This document shows positions 14,011 through 27,200 of a stretch of 64,000 nucleotides of DNA, piece by piece. The position numbers were made by a program, and so were the translations under genes. Source of the DNA: Strigops habroptila (taxonomy: Eukaryota; Chordata; Aves; Psittaciformes; Psittacidae). Location of the stretch: positions 3,844,001-3,908,000 of the forward strand of contig NC_044278.2 of assembly GCF_004027225.2 (NCBI RefSeq), written 5' to 3'. Positions within the stretch are counted from its first letter, which is position 1. Every line of letters begins with the position of its first letter. The notes under the pieces are model-generated. The model saw only the letters and a list, made by a program, of their open reading frames with translations, ran no database searches and was not told where the DNA came from.

Positions 14011-15194
14011 TCCCTTTTTCATTCTATTTCCTGTACTTGCCTTATTGCCTTATCAGAGCTGCTCCCTTTCACACAGAAGTCAGGTAAATCCCAAACACAG
14101 TTTGTGTGATGAGTTTTTTTGCATTGATCCTATGGATATTTAATGGAAGATTCATTCTGTGTCAGAGATTTAAATAAAAAAAGCAAGCCAACACAATGCA
14201 TAGAGAAGGTCTGCAAATATGCAGTAGTATAGATGAGAGCCCACATGTGAAAGAGCTTCTTCACATAAAACAGATGTTCTTGGAGCCTCTGGCTTTGCTG
14301 GAAGGATGTTTCTAATGCAGGTAGGTGCTGTCCTGAGATTTGAGAACTTCAAGAGGCTGTCTGAAGGGAAAATGTGTTGTACTTTCCTGCCATTACTGAG
14401 GACTTTGTGCTTTGGGAGGATATGAGATTTATCGCATTGGGAAATGTTGGAAAAAAACACCACCCAACAGCAGTTGAGATAGATAGAAACTTCTTGCATG
14501 TATTTAATCTCTGGTGCCTGGCCACAGCATTGTACTTACTCTGATTCTTCATATTGTCCTGTGCTGAGCAGGCACCTTTAGTACCTTCTTTAAAGCACCA
14601 ATGGATGCTACCTTCCTGGTGAAACGTTTTAGCTAAAATCCCAGTGCGTGGATATGATTGAAAGACAGGAAGGAGAGGGAAGTTCTCTGCTATGCATTAG
14701 GTCTCTGGAGACAGCTTCCAGGCATCCTCCAGCAGGAGACAGATTCCCAAGGACAGGCTGGGCCCAAGGGAACAGGAGTAGCATATGACGATGGGCCCCT
14801 GAATGAGGGGGAACAGTTTTATAGTCACAGTTCCTTATTTAGTGAACAGTCCCAAATAATTCCATTATTGATGGATGTTTTACACTTCCCAGCTCAGAGT
14901 ACCAAACCAGCAGAGTGAGAAAAGAGGAAACAAGAAACAAGAAGGCATGAAATGTCACTGCATGTCAGCCTCATTTGCCAATAAAATTTTCAGCAAGAAA
15001 AGGATTCCATCTCACTGAGGAGAAATGACCATCTATCCCAAAGAAAACGTTTAGTTGTCAGCTTTATGTTGCTGGAAATACAGCACGGCTCTCTCACTGC
15101 TACTGCTTCCACTTCTCAACTCTGCAGCATCTCTTGAGTAGTTGAGAAGTGCTTTGTAAATGATAATGCAATTACAGCTCCTATAAACACTCTC

Positions 15195-15305
15195 CTTGCC
15201 TTACAGGTGGAGGAACCAAACCATGGAGAGCATAAAGGATTTGTCCAAAGAATCAGCAAGTCATTTTCAAGCAAGGAGTCCTCATCTACCCAATCACCAG
15301 ACATT
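15195..15305 (-). mobile_element. MIR-like CORE-SINE fragment, antisense
   Basis: TTACAGGTGGAGGAACCAAACC, then GGATTTGTCCAAAGAATCAGC and GGAGTCCTCATC, match the inverted MIR layout. It is divergent and short. Confidence 0.5.
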
Positions 15306-15355
15306 CATCTTGTCCCGTAAACTTCCAGCTACATGAATTGATGCTTTACAAAAAT

Positions 15356-15384
15356 ATGTGTGTATACATATATACATACATATG
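15356..15384. repeat. (TG)n/(CATA)n microsatellite
   Basis: TGTGTGTATACATATATACATACATATG, alternating purine/pyrimidine. Confidence 0.8.
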
Positions 15385-16309
15385 TTTCCCAAAGTGAGAA
15401 GGAAAGAAAGAACAGACCTTTACCTCTTTTTGCTGAGCCTGCACAGGTAGAGGGAGGAGCAGGTGACGTTGACTGAAGGGTGAGCTTTAGCACAGCCTCT
15501 TGGTCTTGGTGGAGCTCACTTCTCTGTCAGTGTTCGGCTCCCAGAAGAGATCCGTGTCTGAGGGAGGACACTCTGGACAGGGTAAAGCTTCCAGGAGCTC
15601 AGCCTCTGACACTGGCTCTCTGGCTGGAGATTCCCTCAAGCCTGGAGGACCGATGCTAGGGGAGACTAGCTCCCGAGCTGCTCCTGACATGCACTGGCAG
15701 CTGTCTGCCTGCTATTCTTTTAAAGAGTCTTCGTGGATCAGGATAAAAATGTGATCTTACGCAGGCGGCATTGTAAGCACAACTTGGCTCCAGTTCAGCT
15801 CTTCCTCTGGCTCCCAGCTACTCTATTTTTATTGAAGGAATTTGAGGCTATCAGAAAGGAAGTCAAATTGTTTTAGGAAAACAATAGAAAAGCAACTTGA
15901 AGTTTATTAGCTTCCTGCCCAGGGCCTGGGACCAACTTGTCAAACTTATTAGAGCGATGGCAGAGCTATTTATTTAAAAGGGCTAGCGACAAGACTCACA
16001 ATTTCATTCCTGTTTAGGCCTTGGTGAAAACAAAGGAAAGCCATAAAATAATATCTGAAAGGAGCAGATGGCCAACTGGTAAATGGTGTAAGTAAGGTGG
16101 ACTTGTGAGCCATTCGTGGTGTTCACCAGTGCAGTGGGTTTTGTGTGATTTTGTTATTGAATGAATGCCTGGGCTTGCATTCATAGGCTAGCCCCAGCAC
16201 CCCAAATTCTTTATTGTGGCTCAGATTTTCAAATGGAAGCCTTGCACCTAGGATTACAAATTTGGCAGGAAAAGGTCTTAATTTAGAGCTACTGAAAAGA
16301 GCAAAACAA

Positions 16310-16385
16310 TACAGCAGGTCTGCAGAAGAGTCAGGAATAGAGCCCAGGTGTCCCTGATCCTGTAGGACCGCTGGAGCCCCCTGAC
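16310..16385 (-). mobile_element. MIR-like CORE-SINE fragment, antisense
   Basis: AGAGTCAGGAATAGAGCCCAGG followed by TGTCCCTGATCC matches the inverted tRNA-related head of MIR-type SINEs. Only the head can be recognised. Confidence 0.45.
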
Positions 16386-17785
16386 TGTAGAAAGTATTTA
16401 TATCCTTCAGAAGCAGCTGCAGTCTGCTTCCCCGTTCAGCTACCCCAAAGTAGCAGCACCATTAAGTCACTGAGAACATGCTGGCATGCGTCTGGTGAGA
16501 AGAATGGACAGCCAAACTATTAGACTCACAAGCAGACAGTGTCCATGCAGCCCGAGCCTAAGGAGTTTCACTGTTTGCAAGGAGACAAGGAGAGAATAAA
16601 CCAAGTAACTGAGAAGCATTTACAAACTCTGCTTAATGCAAAGCCATATCCCTTTTTCATAGGGCTCTCTGCTAACTGCCTAACCTGCTTCCAGGGAGCA
16701 TATAGGAAGAACTCACTGCACTCCTTTCGATAGTGCAGTAGGAGTCTTTAGAAAGTCAGGCGCTGAGAGGTGCTGATCCCACACAGCTATGCGCACAAGC
16801 TTTGAACAACTCAGTAACTGCTTTTCAGATGAAAGGAAGAAGAACCCACCTCAAAAATTATCTTCCTTCTCCTCATTAACTTAACTAAAAGTGGGAATGC
16901 AAAGCTACAGTTTTCTCTGAGGCCTAGGGCAAAAATGCCTCTTGTATTGGCAAGTGGTAGAAAATCTCTTTTTAATTTACCCAGCTTAGATCCTTGTAAG
17001 AGGGTCAAAGTGAGTGCACGGTCTCCAGGATGGCCTAAGAAACTGGGTCTTAAATTGGCAGTTTTAATGTAAATGCAACGATTTTGCATTTATTTAAGGT
17101 ATTCTTACAGCTTTTAGGTGGTTTCTCTAATTTTTGTCCCTCTCACATACATCTTTGGCAAACAAATCAGCCAAAGCAGCATACAGAGCAGTGCAGCATC
17201 CTAGTTCATTAGAGTCCGTAGGTATTTACTTAATTTCACTTACATTCTTGTGTTGCATTGAATTCAATGAGATTTAATAGCCTGGAACTTAAGCACCCTC
17301 CATTGCCAGCCAGGCCAGCTTTGCTGGGGGAATTCCAAGGCATAGGCAGCTAGTTGATATACCTCTCAGTTGCCTCTGCCGTAAGGGATGCCACATGCAA
17401 ATCACACGATGGTGGTGTGGCAAAGGAAGAGATTTTATTTGTACTTATTTGGAATCTCTGTCATCTGTACGATGTATCAATTCACACTTTGTTCTAGTAA
17501 GCAGTGTTTCAACCCCAGATGTATGCTGTGAGAGCCTTTTGTTGGACTCTCGGTAGTCCCTGAGGCTGGGATCCTGCAAAGACTTGATCATGTGAGTAAA
17601 TTGATATAGATACGGCTTGGGGCCATTTGTGTGCGTAAAGGTCCCTCTGTGTATAAATGTCATAGACTGGAAAATGTTGTAGATTGTTGAAGCTCCTGTT
17701 TTTATTACCAACAGCCAGTATGGTTTGGGGTGGCAGAGGTTACTAGCAGCCTGGACACACGGATGCTGGGAGACCTCTCACCCCA

Positions 17786-18079
17786 GAAGGTTGTGACATG
17801 CTGCCATGGACAAGGGGTAATGGGTTTAAACTTAAACAGGGGAAGTTCAGGTTAGATATAAGGAAGAAGTTCTTTACTGTGAGGGTGCTGAGGCGCTGGC
17901 ACAGGGTGCCCAGAGAAGTGGCAAATGCTCCATCCCTGGCAGTGTTCAAGGCCAGGTTGGACAGAGCCTTGGGCGACATGGTCTAGTGTGAGGTGTCCCT
18001 GCCCATGGCAGGGGGTTGGAACTGGGTGATCTTAAGGTCCTTTCCAACCCAAACCATTCTATGACTCTGTGATTCTGTG
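17786..18079 (+). mobile_element. CR1 LINE 3' end, relatively young copy with 8-bp tail repeats
   Basis: A classic avian CR1 3' end. It runs from the segment GACAAGGGGTAATGG, through a frame encoding the CR1 ORF2 C-terminus (visible as RKKFFTVRVLRRWHRVPREV and FKARLDRALG), to GGTGTCCCTGCCCATGGCAGG and TTCCAACCCAAACCATTCTATG. It ends with three 8-bp units (ATTCTATG, ACTCTGTG, ATTCTGTG) at 18056-18079, the diagnostic CR1 terminus. It is 5'-truncated like most CR1 copies and is the best-preserved CR1 in the window. Confidence 0.95.
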
Positions 18080-18760
18080 TAGTGCCACTGCCAGCACCCA
18101 GTTCCTGGGATGTGCTCTCGCTGTCCCATGGTGGGGTTAGGTAGCTGTGCTGCTGTGAGATCTCCCAGCTCTAAAGCTTGAGGCTTTAGGAAAAGGCTGC
18201 TTAAGCAATATTGCCAGTGTGGAAAGAAGCACAGGCACATATCTCATCATAAAGCGAGCTAGCTTTGCTGTGGGGTAGAAGGACCTCAGCCTGCTCCATA
18301 GCTGGAGCAGGACTTGAATCAGGACTTGAATCTGCTCTGAAGGCCAGGATCTCTAGAGCTTTCCCTGGAAGTCAGCTTCAAAGGAAGAAACAGTAAAAAG
18401 ATTTGAGGAAAGAAAGACATGTGTTTAGATGATAGTGAGTGAAACTGAAAAATAAACAGCCTGAGCTATGGGAGGATTCTCAGATGGTGCTTACTGCTCT
18501 CAGCCAGCTTGTTCTCTTTTGTGATGGTCTGAAAGCATTTTGAGATACGACCTCCCGGCTAAAATTAAGAACTTAATTAATTGCACAAATTTATGAGTAA
18601 TGGTTCTTCTCACCAGTTTTGTGATGTGTGTTGGCTGGGTTCAGAAGCCTTCTGTAAGCAATGCAAATTACAGCAAATGGAGGGGGCAGAGGGACACTGC
18701 TGGCCCAAGCAGATCAGAAGGGTACATTTTATATTAGAAGACCAAATACCCATGTGCTCA

Positions 18761-18790
18761 GCATGCATACATGCATGCACAGACATGCAC
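18761..18790. repeat. (ATGC)n-like imperfect repeat
   Basis: GCATGCATACATGCATGCAC and ACATGCAC. It contains self-complementary TGCATGCA cores. Confidence 0.75.
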
Positions 18791-21252
18791 ATAGAGTAAA
18801 ACTACATTTCTTTTGCTGCGAGAAGTCACAAGCTAGACTAACTCCCAGCAACGTTGTGGTGCGCAGCGTGCAGGGAACGTGCCTTACAAAGGGCTTCCCT
18901 TTCCAGAGTGTGCCATGAAGTCAGCTTCAGCAGCACAAGGGAAGCAGGCAGCCCTGCTCCTTCGTGGTGCACCTTCTGTGTGGCAGCAGAAAGGCAAATA
19001 GGCTCACAGGGATGCATTAGGCCACCTACGCTTGTCAGCCTGGTATCCTGAGTTATTTGTTAGGGGAAAGCTTGGAAACGGTTTATATTCAGTTTTGTTG
19101 GAAGAGTGAAGGATTTGATCGATTCAAATCTCAATTGTGTTTCTGGACACCTGGGTTTCCTGGTAAGATGCTGCCTGCTTGACTTCTCCCAACAGCCCAC
19201 CGCTGCCCAGAAGAGGTGACAGCCTGCAGAGGAAGCAGGTGTGTGTGTTAGTCACCTACTGCCACAAAGGCAAGGAAGCCAATGCCCTGGCTTCCCGACT
19301 GAGGCCATGCAGTCAATGCTCATGTTTAAAGCTATGAGGGATGGAGAAAGGAGACTAGGAAATTCTCTGAGCACTGAAGTTCCTGCTGATAGCCTAACAT
19401 AGGGCTTTCCCCACTTTGCTTCCCGTTTCATTCCATTTAAATTCTCACCCTCTGCCCCTCATATATAGCGTAATGCACTCGGCTCTGATCCTAACCGCTG
19501 ACCGCTCCCTATAAATGCAGGCCCTGCATTCTCACTGGGTCCTTCACATGCTGCAGCTTCTTCTTTTTAGTGCTAGTGGAGGCAAAGATGAATTGTGCAA
19601 AATTGCCAGCCTGTACCGAGATATTTCAGTTGTGGGTTGATGTTGTTTCATGTCTCTGATTTGGCGATTGGCAGGTACCGATGTGGGCTTGCACTGTGCT
19701 AAGGCCCTTGTGTAAGCTCATGCAGAAACCTGGTCAAATAAAATCTGACTGAGTAAGTCATGTCATCAGGTTTGTGTATGCTTGCTAATGTTTATTGTTA
19801 TCCTTAAAACAGTGGAAAAGGAAGAGGTATTTAAACTTGATTGAAACAAGTTGAAGTATCTGTGAATTCACTGGCTTTGAGCTGAATCTTGCAGTTTTGT
19901 ACTCAGAGTTTGGCTTCTTGATGAGAAAACAGAAGTTTATTTTCTTTAAAAACTACCCCTGCCCCCAATTCAGATATGACAAAAATAGCTATTAAAATAA
20001 TACACTTTTTTTTTTTTCCCCTGGTCGGGCATGATGGGTATTGGTTTTCTGTGTGTGTGAGAAACAGAGATGCCTAAGCAATGCATGTTAGTAGGATAGA
20101 TGTTTTTTGCATGTGATACTCACTTGGTATGATGTGGGGGCTTCCTATAATTATCCTATGCCTGTTGGAGGAGAAAAGTAAATTGGTTCTTTCAGACCAA
20201 GAGGAACCCAAGACTCATTTGTTGACAATGAATTCAGTATTTAGGAGTGTTGTCACCCAACCAGTGATACCACTGAATGTTCCCACTGAAAGAGCGCTTG
20301 AGAATATGAATCGCGATGGTTAAAAGCCATGCAAAATCTCTCACAAGAAGCATAGAATAGGGAAATGGGAAGCCTTGATGTCTGCTGTTCTCACAGTCTT
20401 TCCCTACTTTCCTCTCAGGACGGCTTTGTGAAGAACCACATTTGTCTCTCAGGGAAAGTAACAATTTAACACAGCAGGGATGAAAGAGGTTTTGCGATGT
20501 GCTGCATGAAATGATGCAGTATCACTCAACTAACATATGGTAAAGCGTTCTTAAATAGCCTCATCTTCCTGCATCAGCCTTTCTAGCATCAATAATTTTA
20601 TTGGTAATAATCAGTGAGGTCTGAGATTTGTTGGAGGAGGATGGATGGCTACATCTGGGGAGAAAATCTAAAGGGCTTTGAAGTATGCTGATGGAAGAAT
20701 GCTGAAGCAACATCACAATTACTGAGCTGAGAAATCTGCACTGATTTGCAGCTCCCAAATTGTTCGGAAAACATGAGGAACGTTGCCTTGAGAGTAGTTG
20801 CTGGTGCTTTAATGCATCGGGTTCCTAAGAGCTGCAGAACTCCCCAAATGCCACAATCCAGGGTAAATCTAAACCTGACTTAAACGTTACTTTCTCCTGG
20901 AGCTCCTGTAGCTGCCCGTACTGGTCACATGAAGTGCTTTCTCTTGCACTGCCTACAGCCCCATCCCCAAAACCTTTGAGAGAAGTTCTTCCCCATTGCT
21001 ATCTCATAGGTCTGGGCAAACCCAAGCCACTCTTTCCTTCCAGTCAGATTCTTTCCAATCCAGGTCATACAACTTTCCTTTCACCTGAGTGATCCTTTCA
21101 ATTTTTCCTTCTCTGCTCAGAACTGTGTGATCATCCTTGCATTAAAAAAAGATACCATGAGAAATCACTTCATATAGTTAAAAAGCACTATTTTCTACTC
21201 TGAAAAGTGGGCTCACATGGGAACTCCAGCACAGGAATGACACAAGATGATC

Positions 21253-21278
21253 TTTCACATTACCAAAGTAATGTGAAA
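21253..21278. repeat. Perfect inverted repeat (11-bp stem, 4-nt loop)
   Basis: TTTCACATTAC at 21253-21263 pairs exactly with 21268-21278 across a CAAA loop. Both this hairpin and the one at 24.15 kb have ATCTTTCACA on the left arm. Confidence 0.85.
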
Positions 21279-24151
21279 TAGCCTGCAGCTGTGTAAGCAA
21301 ATTGAACAACATTATAGGAATCCATGCACAGGTCAGTGGTGATCTGTGGAGTGGTATCTGGCCTGCGTTGTGCAGGCAATCTGCTTGGTGCTGGACTGGA
21401 TGGGAACTCACATCATAGCTGTGAGATGGCTCAGCTATGAAAAAAGAAGATGGAGCCGAAGAAATTTTCTGCAATGCCAACATTAATATCATCTGGCCTT
21501 GGTGATGGCTATTGATCTCCAAAGATGGAAATTTCTGAGATCCCTCCTTCCTTTAGTCTTCTGCTATTACCTCCTGTCCAAGTTGCTGAACCCAGCTGGT
21601 GATGGTCAGAAATGCCCTGCAGCTTTTCTGGTTGTTGGAATAGGTGGTGACGTGGTAAGTGTGATTAATATGGAGAAATTAATTCTGGATTAGGTTGTAA
21701 GCTGCAGTGAAGGAGAATGGGGACACAGCAGAGAAAACTCATACCATAGGCCATCTTAAAGCCCTCTGAGCTCTGAGTCTGTTTCAGGCTTCTTGCATTA
21801 CATACAGCAGCCTCCAAATTGCTCTATCTGAAAACAGGCTGTCCTCTGAGCTATACCACTTCTCAGCTTTGCCACAACCCGGGCTAGACTCCTAGTCTGT
21901 CTAGTACTGGTAGTAAAGTTACTGGTAGTAACTGCTGGGGAAACTGGGGTCAAAAAGGAAGGCTGGTCTCTGCTGTTGAAATTAAAGTACAAGAAATTCA
22001 AACCTCCTGATGTTCCTTCCTACCTGAATTATGCTGTGATTATAAGTTGCTGGGAGAAGATGGTCTGTAGCAGGTCAAGGGCAGTGCAGCAGCTTCTATA
22101 CAGGCAAATCATATCAGTGCACAGGATTTCTTCAGCAAATCAAGAAAAGTAGTAAAAGGAGAAAATTTTCATAGTATTTTTCAAGAATTCCTCAGATGAA
22201 GCTATATAAGAGGCCAAGTGGCCTTGGTTTGAGGAGGAAGCTTTGTTAAAGATCATGAACAAGTAAAAAGAAGGAAATTACTAAAGTAGTTTGCCAGTCT
22301 AGCACAGAATAAAATGAATAAAAGGACATAACCCAAAGCATATTGTAACACAGATGCTGTTTAAAATATATAGTAGTGACCTGGATAGCAACAAGAACAC
22401 GACCAAATCCACAACTAGCACAAATGTATCTATGTATGTATTAGGTGAGTAATATTATATACATTGGTGCAAATGCCCCATGGCATCAATAATATTCCTA
22501 ATTTGGGGGGTCAGGTTGCTCACTGAGGAAGAGTCTTCTATGTTTAAAAAGTCATGTTATTTGTTTTTCTAGGTGCAGGTCTGTCAGAATAGCTTTTTTG
22601 GTTTTGGTTGCTTGAATTTGCCTGGTAGAAAAGTGCATCAACACTTACTTACAACAGCTTTTCTGAACAAGAAAGACTCCTAAAAACTGGGCAAATGCAT
22701 TCTGGATTTGTTTGCTTCCTTCTGGAAGATTATGCCGTGACTGGGACTCCTGAGAGGATACTCGACTCCGAGTTCCCATTCCAGTTCGGCAACAATTGTT
22801 GAAGTGCTTCTTAAATTGACATCTTTCTTTTCATGTGCCAGGGGATTTCTGAGGCAGTCCTGAAAAGCCATCTCTCCTGCTCAGTGAGGCACCATGCCAT
22901 GTGGGTATGGTAGCCTGGACTCATGTGATGGAGTAGTGTGAAATGGCCAGGAGACTGATCAGTGTGGCAGCAGGTGAAATTCATGGGAGGAGTACAAGCT
23001 GCTGCATTGGCATATTGGTCATTCAGTACTCCAAGCTCCTAACTAAATGTAACTCCTCATAGAAAAAGTTGTAGGAAGCATTCCGGCTCCCTGACAAGAG
23101 AGGCATGATCTCCCAAACATGGGCTTATTGCTGCAAAGAGAGGTTCTGGGGTTTGATCAACACAGGGCAAAAAGACGATGTCTTATGATTGGTAAGAGAC
23201 TCTTCTGCTGGTCTTGAGAGCAAACGGTTCTGTTGAACAAGGAAGAGATGCCCTCATCTACTGGCATTATTATGGTAGCTGTTGCAGGCTGGAGCCCAAC
23301 CTGGCTAACAAAACCTGCTCAAGAGGAGAGGTAAGGACATGGGCGATGAGCCTGTTCTCTGTGCAGTGCCACACCGTTTACAGAATCCAGTCTGGCTTGT
23401 TTAAAACCAGGGTGGGTATGTCTCTAGGAGCAGCCATCACAGCAGTTACTGGGGCTCAAGAAAAGATCCAAGAATTTTCAGCAGGCAGAGATGTCTTCTT
23501 TCTGCACCTCTCTGAACTCACCAGAGCCTGAATACAAATCAGAAGAAATGCTGGACTGGGGAATGCGCTGCATCAGGTTTGTGTGCTACAGACTTGTTAG
23601 CAGGGCCTTATAGATCTCAGAATAAGGCTCTTGGTTTGAATGTGTTTCCTCGACTATCAGACACAGCATCTCTGGTTCCCAGAGACCCCTCTACTCAGCT
23701 CGGTGATAAAAGTGCTTTTTAACACCAAAGCTGCTGTGTTCCCACGCCTGTTGCTGTCATGAGGGAGGCCAGTCTTAAACAATAGCAGAGGAATAAAGAA
23801 TAGCCTCACTAATCGATATCCTGCCTAGACGCTGAGTCAGGTGGCAGCTTGTGCCTCTTTAAAATTCCTGCATTGTTCCTGTATTTTTCATTTGACTGGG
23901 GTAAATTTTTATCTTTAAGGAAAGAAAACACATGGGACCAACTGCCTCTGCCGGTTATATTCTCCACTGGTCCCTTCCCACCCTCCTGCACTCAGTTTTG
24001 GTGTCTTTGTCCTGTGGTAGCCTCCAGCAGTGAGGGATATAGATACGATGTGCTAGTTTGGACTTCGAGCTGAGTGTGATGTGCTGTGGTTGGGACATGG
24101 TGGCAGTGGTCTTAGGGCTCCCTAAGTCACATACATCTGCAAGGCTTTGGA

Positions 24152-24202
24152 GAACAAAATCTTTCACACCTACGTCTTCATAGGTGTGAAAGATTTATGT
24201 TC
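24152..24202. repeat. Near-perfect inverted repeat (21-bp stem, 8-nt loop)
   Basis: The arm AAATCTTTCACACCTA at 24157-24172 is the exact reverse complement of 24181-24196, with an 8-base loop at 24173-24180. After one bulged A at 24197, five more bases pair (24152-24156 with 24198-24202). It was seen directly in the sequence. It could be a small hairpin RNA locus, a foldback element remnant or chance. There is no known family match. Confidence 0.9.
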
Positions 24203-27200
24203 ATATTTACGTGATTAGTCTTAAAGTGGTCAGAAGGCAAGGATGCAGGCGCAGGTTCCCAGAAAATTTCTCCACAGACGAGTGTTTAAAGCCGTGGCAA
24301 GATGCTAGGACAGCCTGTGTGCGAACAGGCATTTGGAAAACTGACAAAAGTGATATTTGCTTAAACAAACTGCAAGATCCTATAGCAAGATCCGCCCCAG
24401 CTGCACTCAAAATGTTTTCCAGAAGGAGAAGGGGGCCAGGGTGGCTTTCCATAATCTCTGAATCTTAGAGGGTCTGTGGGGGGGTTTCATTCAGCTCCTG
24501 TCATCCCTGAGCATCACCCCAGAGCTCCACTCCACCACGGGGAGGCTGTAGCTCTGCTCCTTCCCCTAGCCATGAGACCTGCATCAAAGGATGCAGAAGA
24601 GAAAGGTCAGAGATGCCCGCAGGGTTTTCGTCAAGGCTGGGGGGTCCCTAGGAAATCTTTGTGGTTCTTTGGGACTGATTGCCTCCTGCTAGAAGGCCTC
24701 AGCGGGGGGGGAACCTTGCTGTGCCACCGGGCAGGAACTCCTGGAGCTGGAAAGGGAACTGGTAAGGGTTACATTTGTGTGTGTAGATATGAGATAAGAG
24801 CTGACCTACCCGTCACCCCAAACTGAACTCCCTCAAGCTCACACAAGGTAAGGAGCCTGCTTGTGAAAATGCTGGGGGGAAGCCTGCCAGACCAGCAAAT
24901 TTGCTGCTCTCGCCTAGGGCTGGGAGCAGACACTGAACAACCATCCATGAGGTCTGTGAAGAGCTTGCTAGGTATGTGACGGAGACACTTGGGGACTGGT
25001 GGCACAGAGGAATCAGGAGCTGAGGATGCCTGTCAGGAGCAAGGGTGAGGATGGCCTTGCCCCAGGCTTTGTCCTGAGAGGTGTAGAGGTAGAGGGAGAA
25101 AGAGAAATTACAGACAATGATGAAATAACTTCTGATTAAGTGGGTTGTGTAGAAATATCATCTACTAGATACTTGAGTGGGGCCTTAGTCACATAGCCTG
25201 TGACTGTTGCTTTCAGACATCCCTACAGGAACACACATTACAGATACTGTCACAACGTTTTCTCCCTGTGCAAATATAAACAGGGCAACATCCACAGCTA
25301 AGTGGCCTTAGGTGGAGTTCCTGTACTGGCAGTCTGTTTCTTCTGGGAAAGAAACATCTCCCTATAACGGTATTCCTGCGTCTCTTGGGAGCCTCGGATC
25401 CGTTTTGCGCAGCACAGGAAGCAGTGCCTGCCAATGAAAGCATGGTATGGCATGGTGAGGGTTGGCCTGGCCCCGAGGTTGTTCTCTCAGCACTAAACCC
25501 TATGTGGTTGCTCTCCCGGGAGCGAGCGGGGAGCTCTGTCTGTGCTGCCTACCGCTTGCAAGGTGCATCAGTGGGATGTGGTTTCATATTGAGCCTCAAC
25601 CAGTAGGGAGAGAGTCTTCTTGCCCCTGGTGTCTTTATGAAGACTGGGAAACAGAAAGCATGGATATCTCAGAAGCTGTTCTCCAGCGAGCGTACACCAG
25701 GAAGCAGCAGCTCTCTCTTCTCTCTCTCTGAATGTAAATTCACGGTGCCAGAAAGAACAGTGAGATGCAGCTCACCCGGTTAAATGGTTGGTGCATCACA
25801 ACCTCGTGCAGGCAGGGCCTCTCTGGAGGTGATCTGGGAATTTCTTTCAAACCCAGGCTTCTGCGCTGAGGCTGCTGGCAAGGACTTCATTAGCACCAGC
25901 TGGGAGAAGGAGTAGCTGTGACAACCACACCTGCCCCCATGGGAATATAATGGAGTCCTTCAGCTATCGTAATGGTTGTCTGTTAGTGGTGCTCTGGTGA
26001 GTTGGTTGCTCTCCAGAGCAGCATTGCTTGGGCTACTGGGCCTCAGCTGTGGTTGCTCAGGCAGTGGGAGCATCCTTGGTACATGTATGGATCCTTGTCA
26101 TGTAGGTTGTGAAAGAGATTCCTGAGTTTCAGGTTCTTTTGAAACACTCTGATAAGTCTGTGGTAACTTAGGCTCTCTCTGCTGTTGCTATGTGGAGTTA
26201 ATGGTCACTGTGGCAGGAGGGATGGAGCCGGGATGTTTTGGCTCTAACAGCATGTATTGCCCTGTGATGTGGTTAAGCCTACAGCTTGCTGGCTGCTTTT
26301 GTGGTTCCAGCTTAGGGACTGCAGTTGCACAAAAGAAATTATACATTTCTTATGAGCTTCTTCGCCTGCCCTTGAAAACTTGGTGGGAAAAGACTTAGGT
26401 CCTAATCAAGCTGTTAGTCACAGCAAGTTTCCCAAGCCTTGGTGCTTGCCTGTGCAGGGGGCTAATCTCTGTGCGCTGTATGACAGGCATGCTGCTGGGG
26501 GCTCTGCTTTGCTCCAGGTAGCATGTGTGAATGCTTGCCTGGGAAAGCAGTAACTTCAGGGAACAGACCTTTCCTCTCTGGAAGGGAATGGTGTGGAGGA
26601 ACTGAAGCAACCAGCCTGACCCTCCATCAGCGTGTTTGAGCAGCGAAAAATCTCTTTAATGCTTGCTATGGAGAACCTGTGGTGCTTTCATAAGAAAAGA
26701 TTTGTTCCCTGTAGGCCTGATGCTGTGACAGCTTCCAGTGGAGATGAGCTGGCTGGCTAGACAGGAGGCTGCCTACAGGAAAGAGAGGGTGAAGGATGCT
26801 GCCCGCCAAAGCAGCAGTTGGTGAGAAGGCGACTGGGCTGCACAGCATCAGCGCACACATGATGGGTGGGGAAGCGTGAGCCCAGCTTCAATCCTTGTCA
26901 ATGGCACCTCGTTGACTTTTAACGCTTCCTTATCATGTCTGCGCTCACCTCGTAGCAGTGCTGATAAAATGCCATCGCTGGTGTAATCTCCTGAGCAGCT
27001 CTGCAGAAAGCGTTGCAGAGCATGGGAGGCTGGATCGCCTGCAGCCAGTAACCAGCGTGGGACTCCGGTCCAGAGCAAGGTAACAAAGGAATGGCCCCAA
27101 CCTGAGACAAAGTGAGGGCAGAGTAATGCAGTTCTGTGGAGCACCAGGTGTGCTGTTGTGACTGGCACAGCAGCACATGAATTCTGTGTTAGAGCAGGAG

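Larger units (their letters stand above)
14011..17785. other. Intergenic DNA with two MIR-like remnants
   Basis: Outside the MIR-like pieces at 15.2 and 16.3 kb and one microsatellite, no feature is recognised. There is no splice-bounded frame with recognisable protein similarity. Confidence 0.6.

Noticed and set aside
13784-14143. 119-codon frame
   Set aside because: It is the ORF2 end of the ancient CR1 copy, with unrelated sequence after about 14010.
17798-17986. 62-codon frame with apparent protein similarity
   Set aside because: It is the C-terminal remnant of CR1 ORF2, part of the retroposon, not a host gene.
24769-24826. Possible CpG-poor promoter near GGGGGGG run at 24.7 kb
   Set aside because: Only a homopolymer G run and no supporting elements or transcript evidence.
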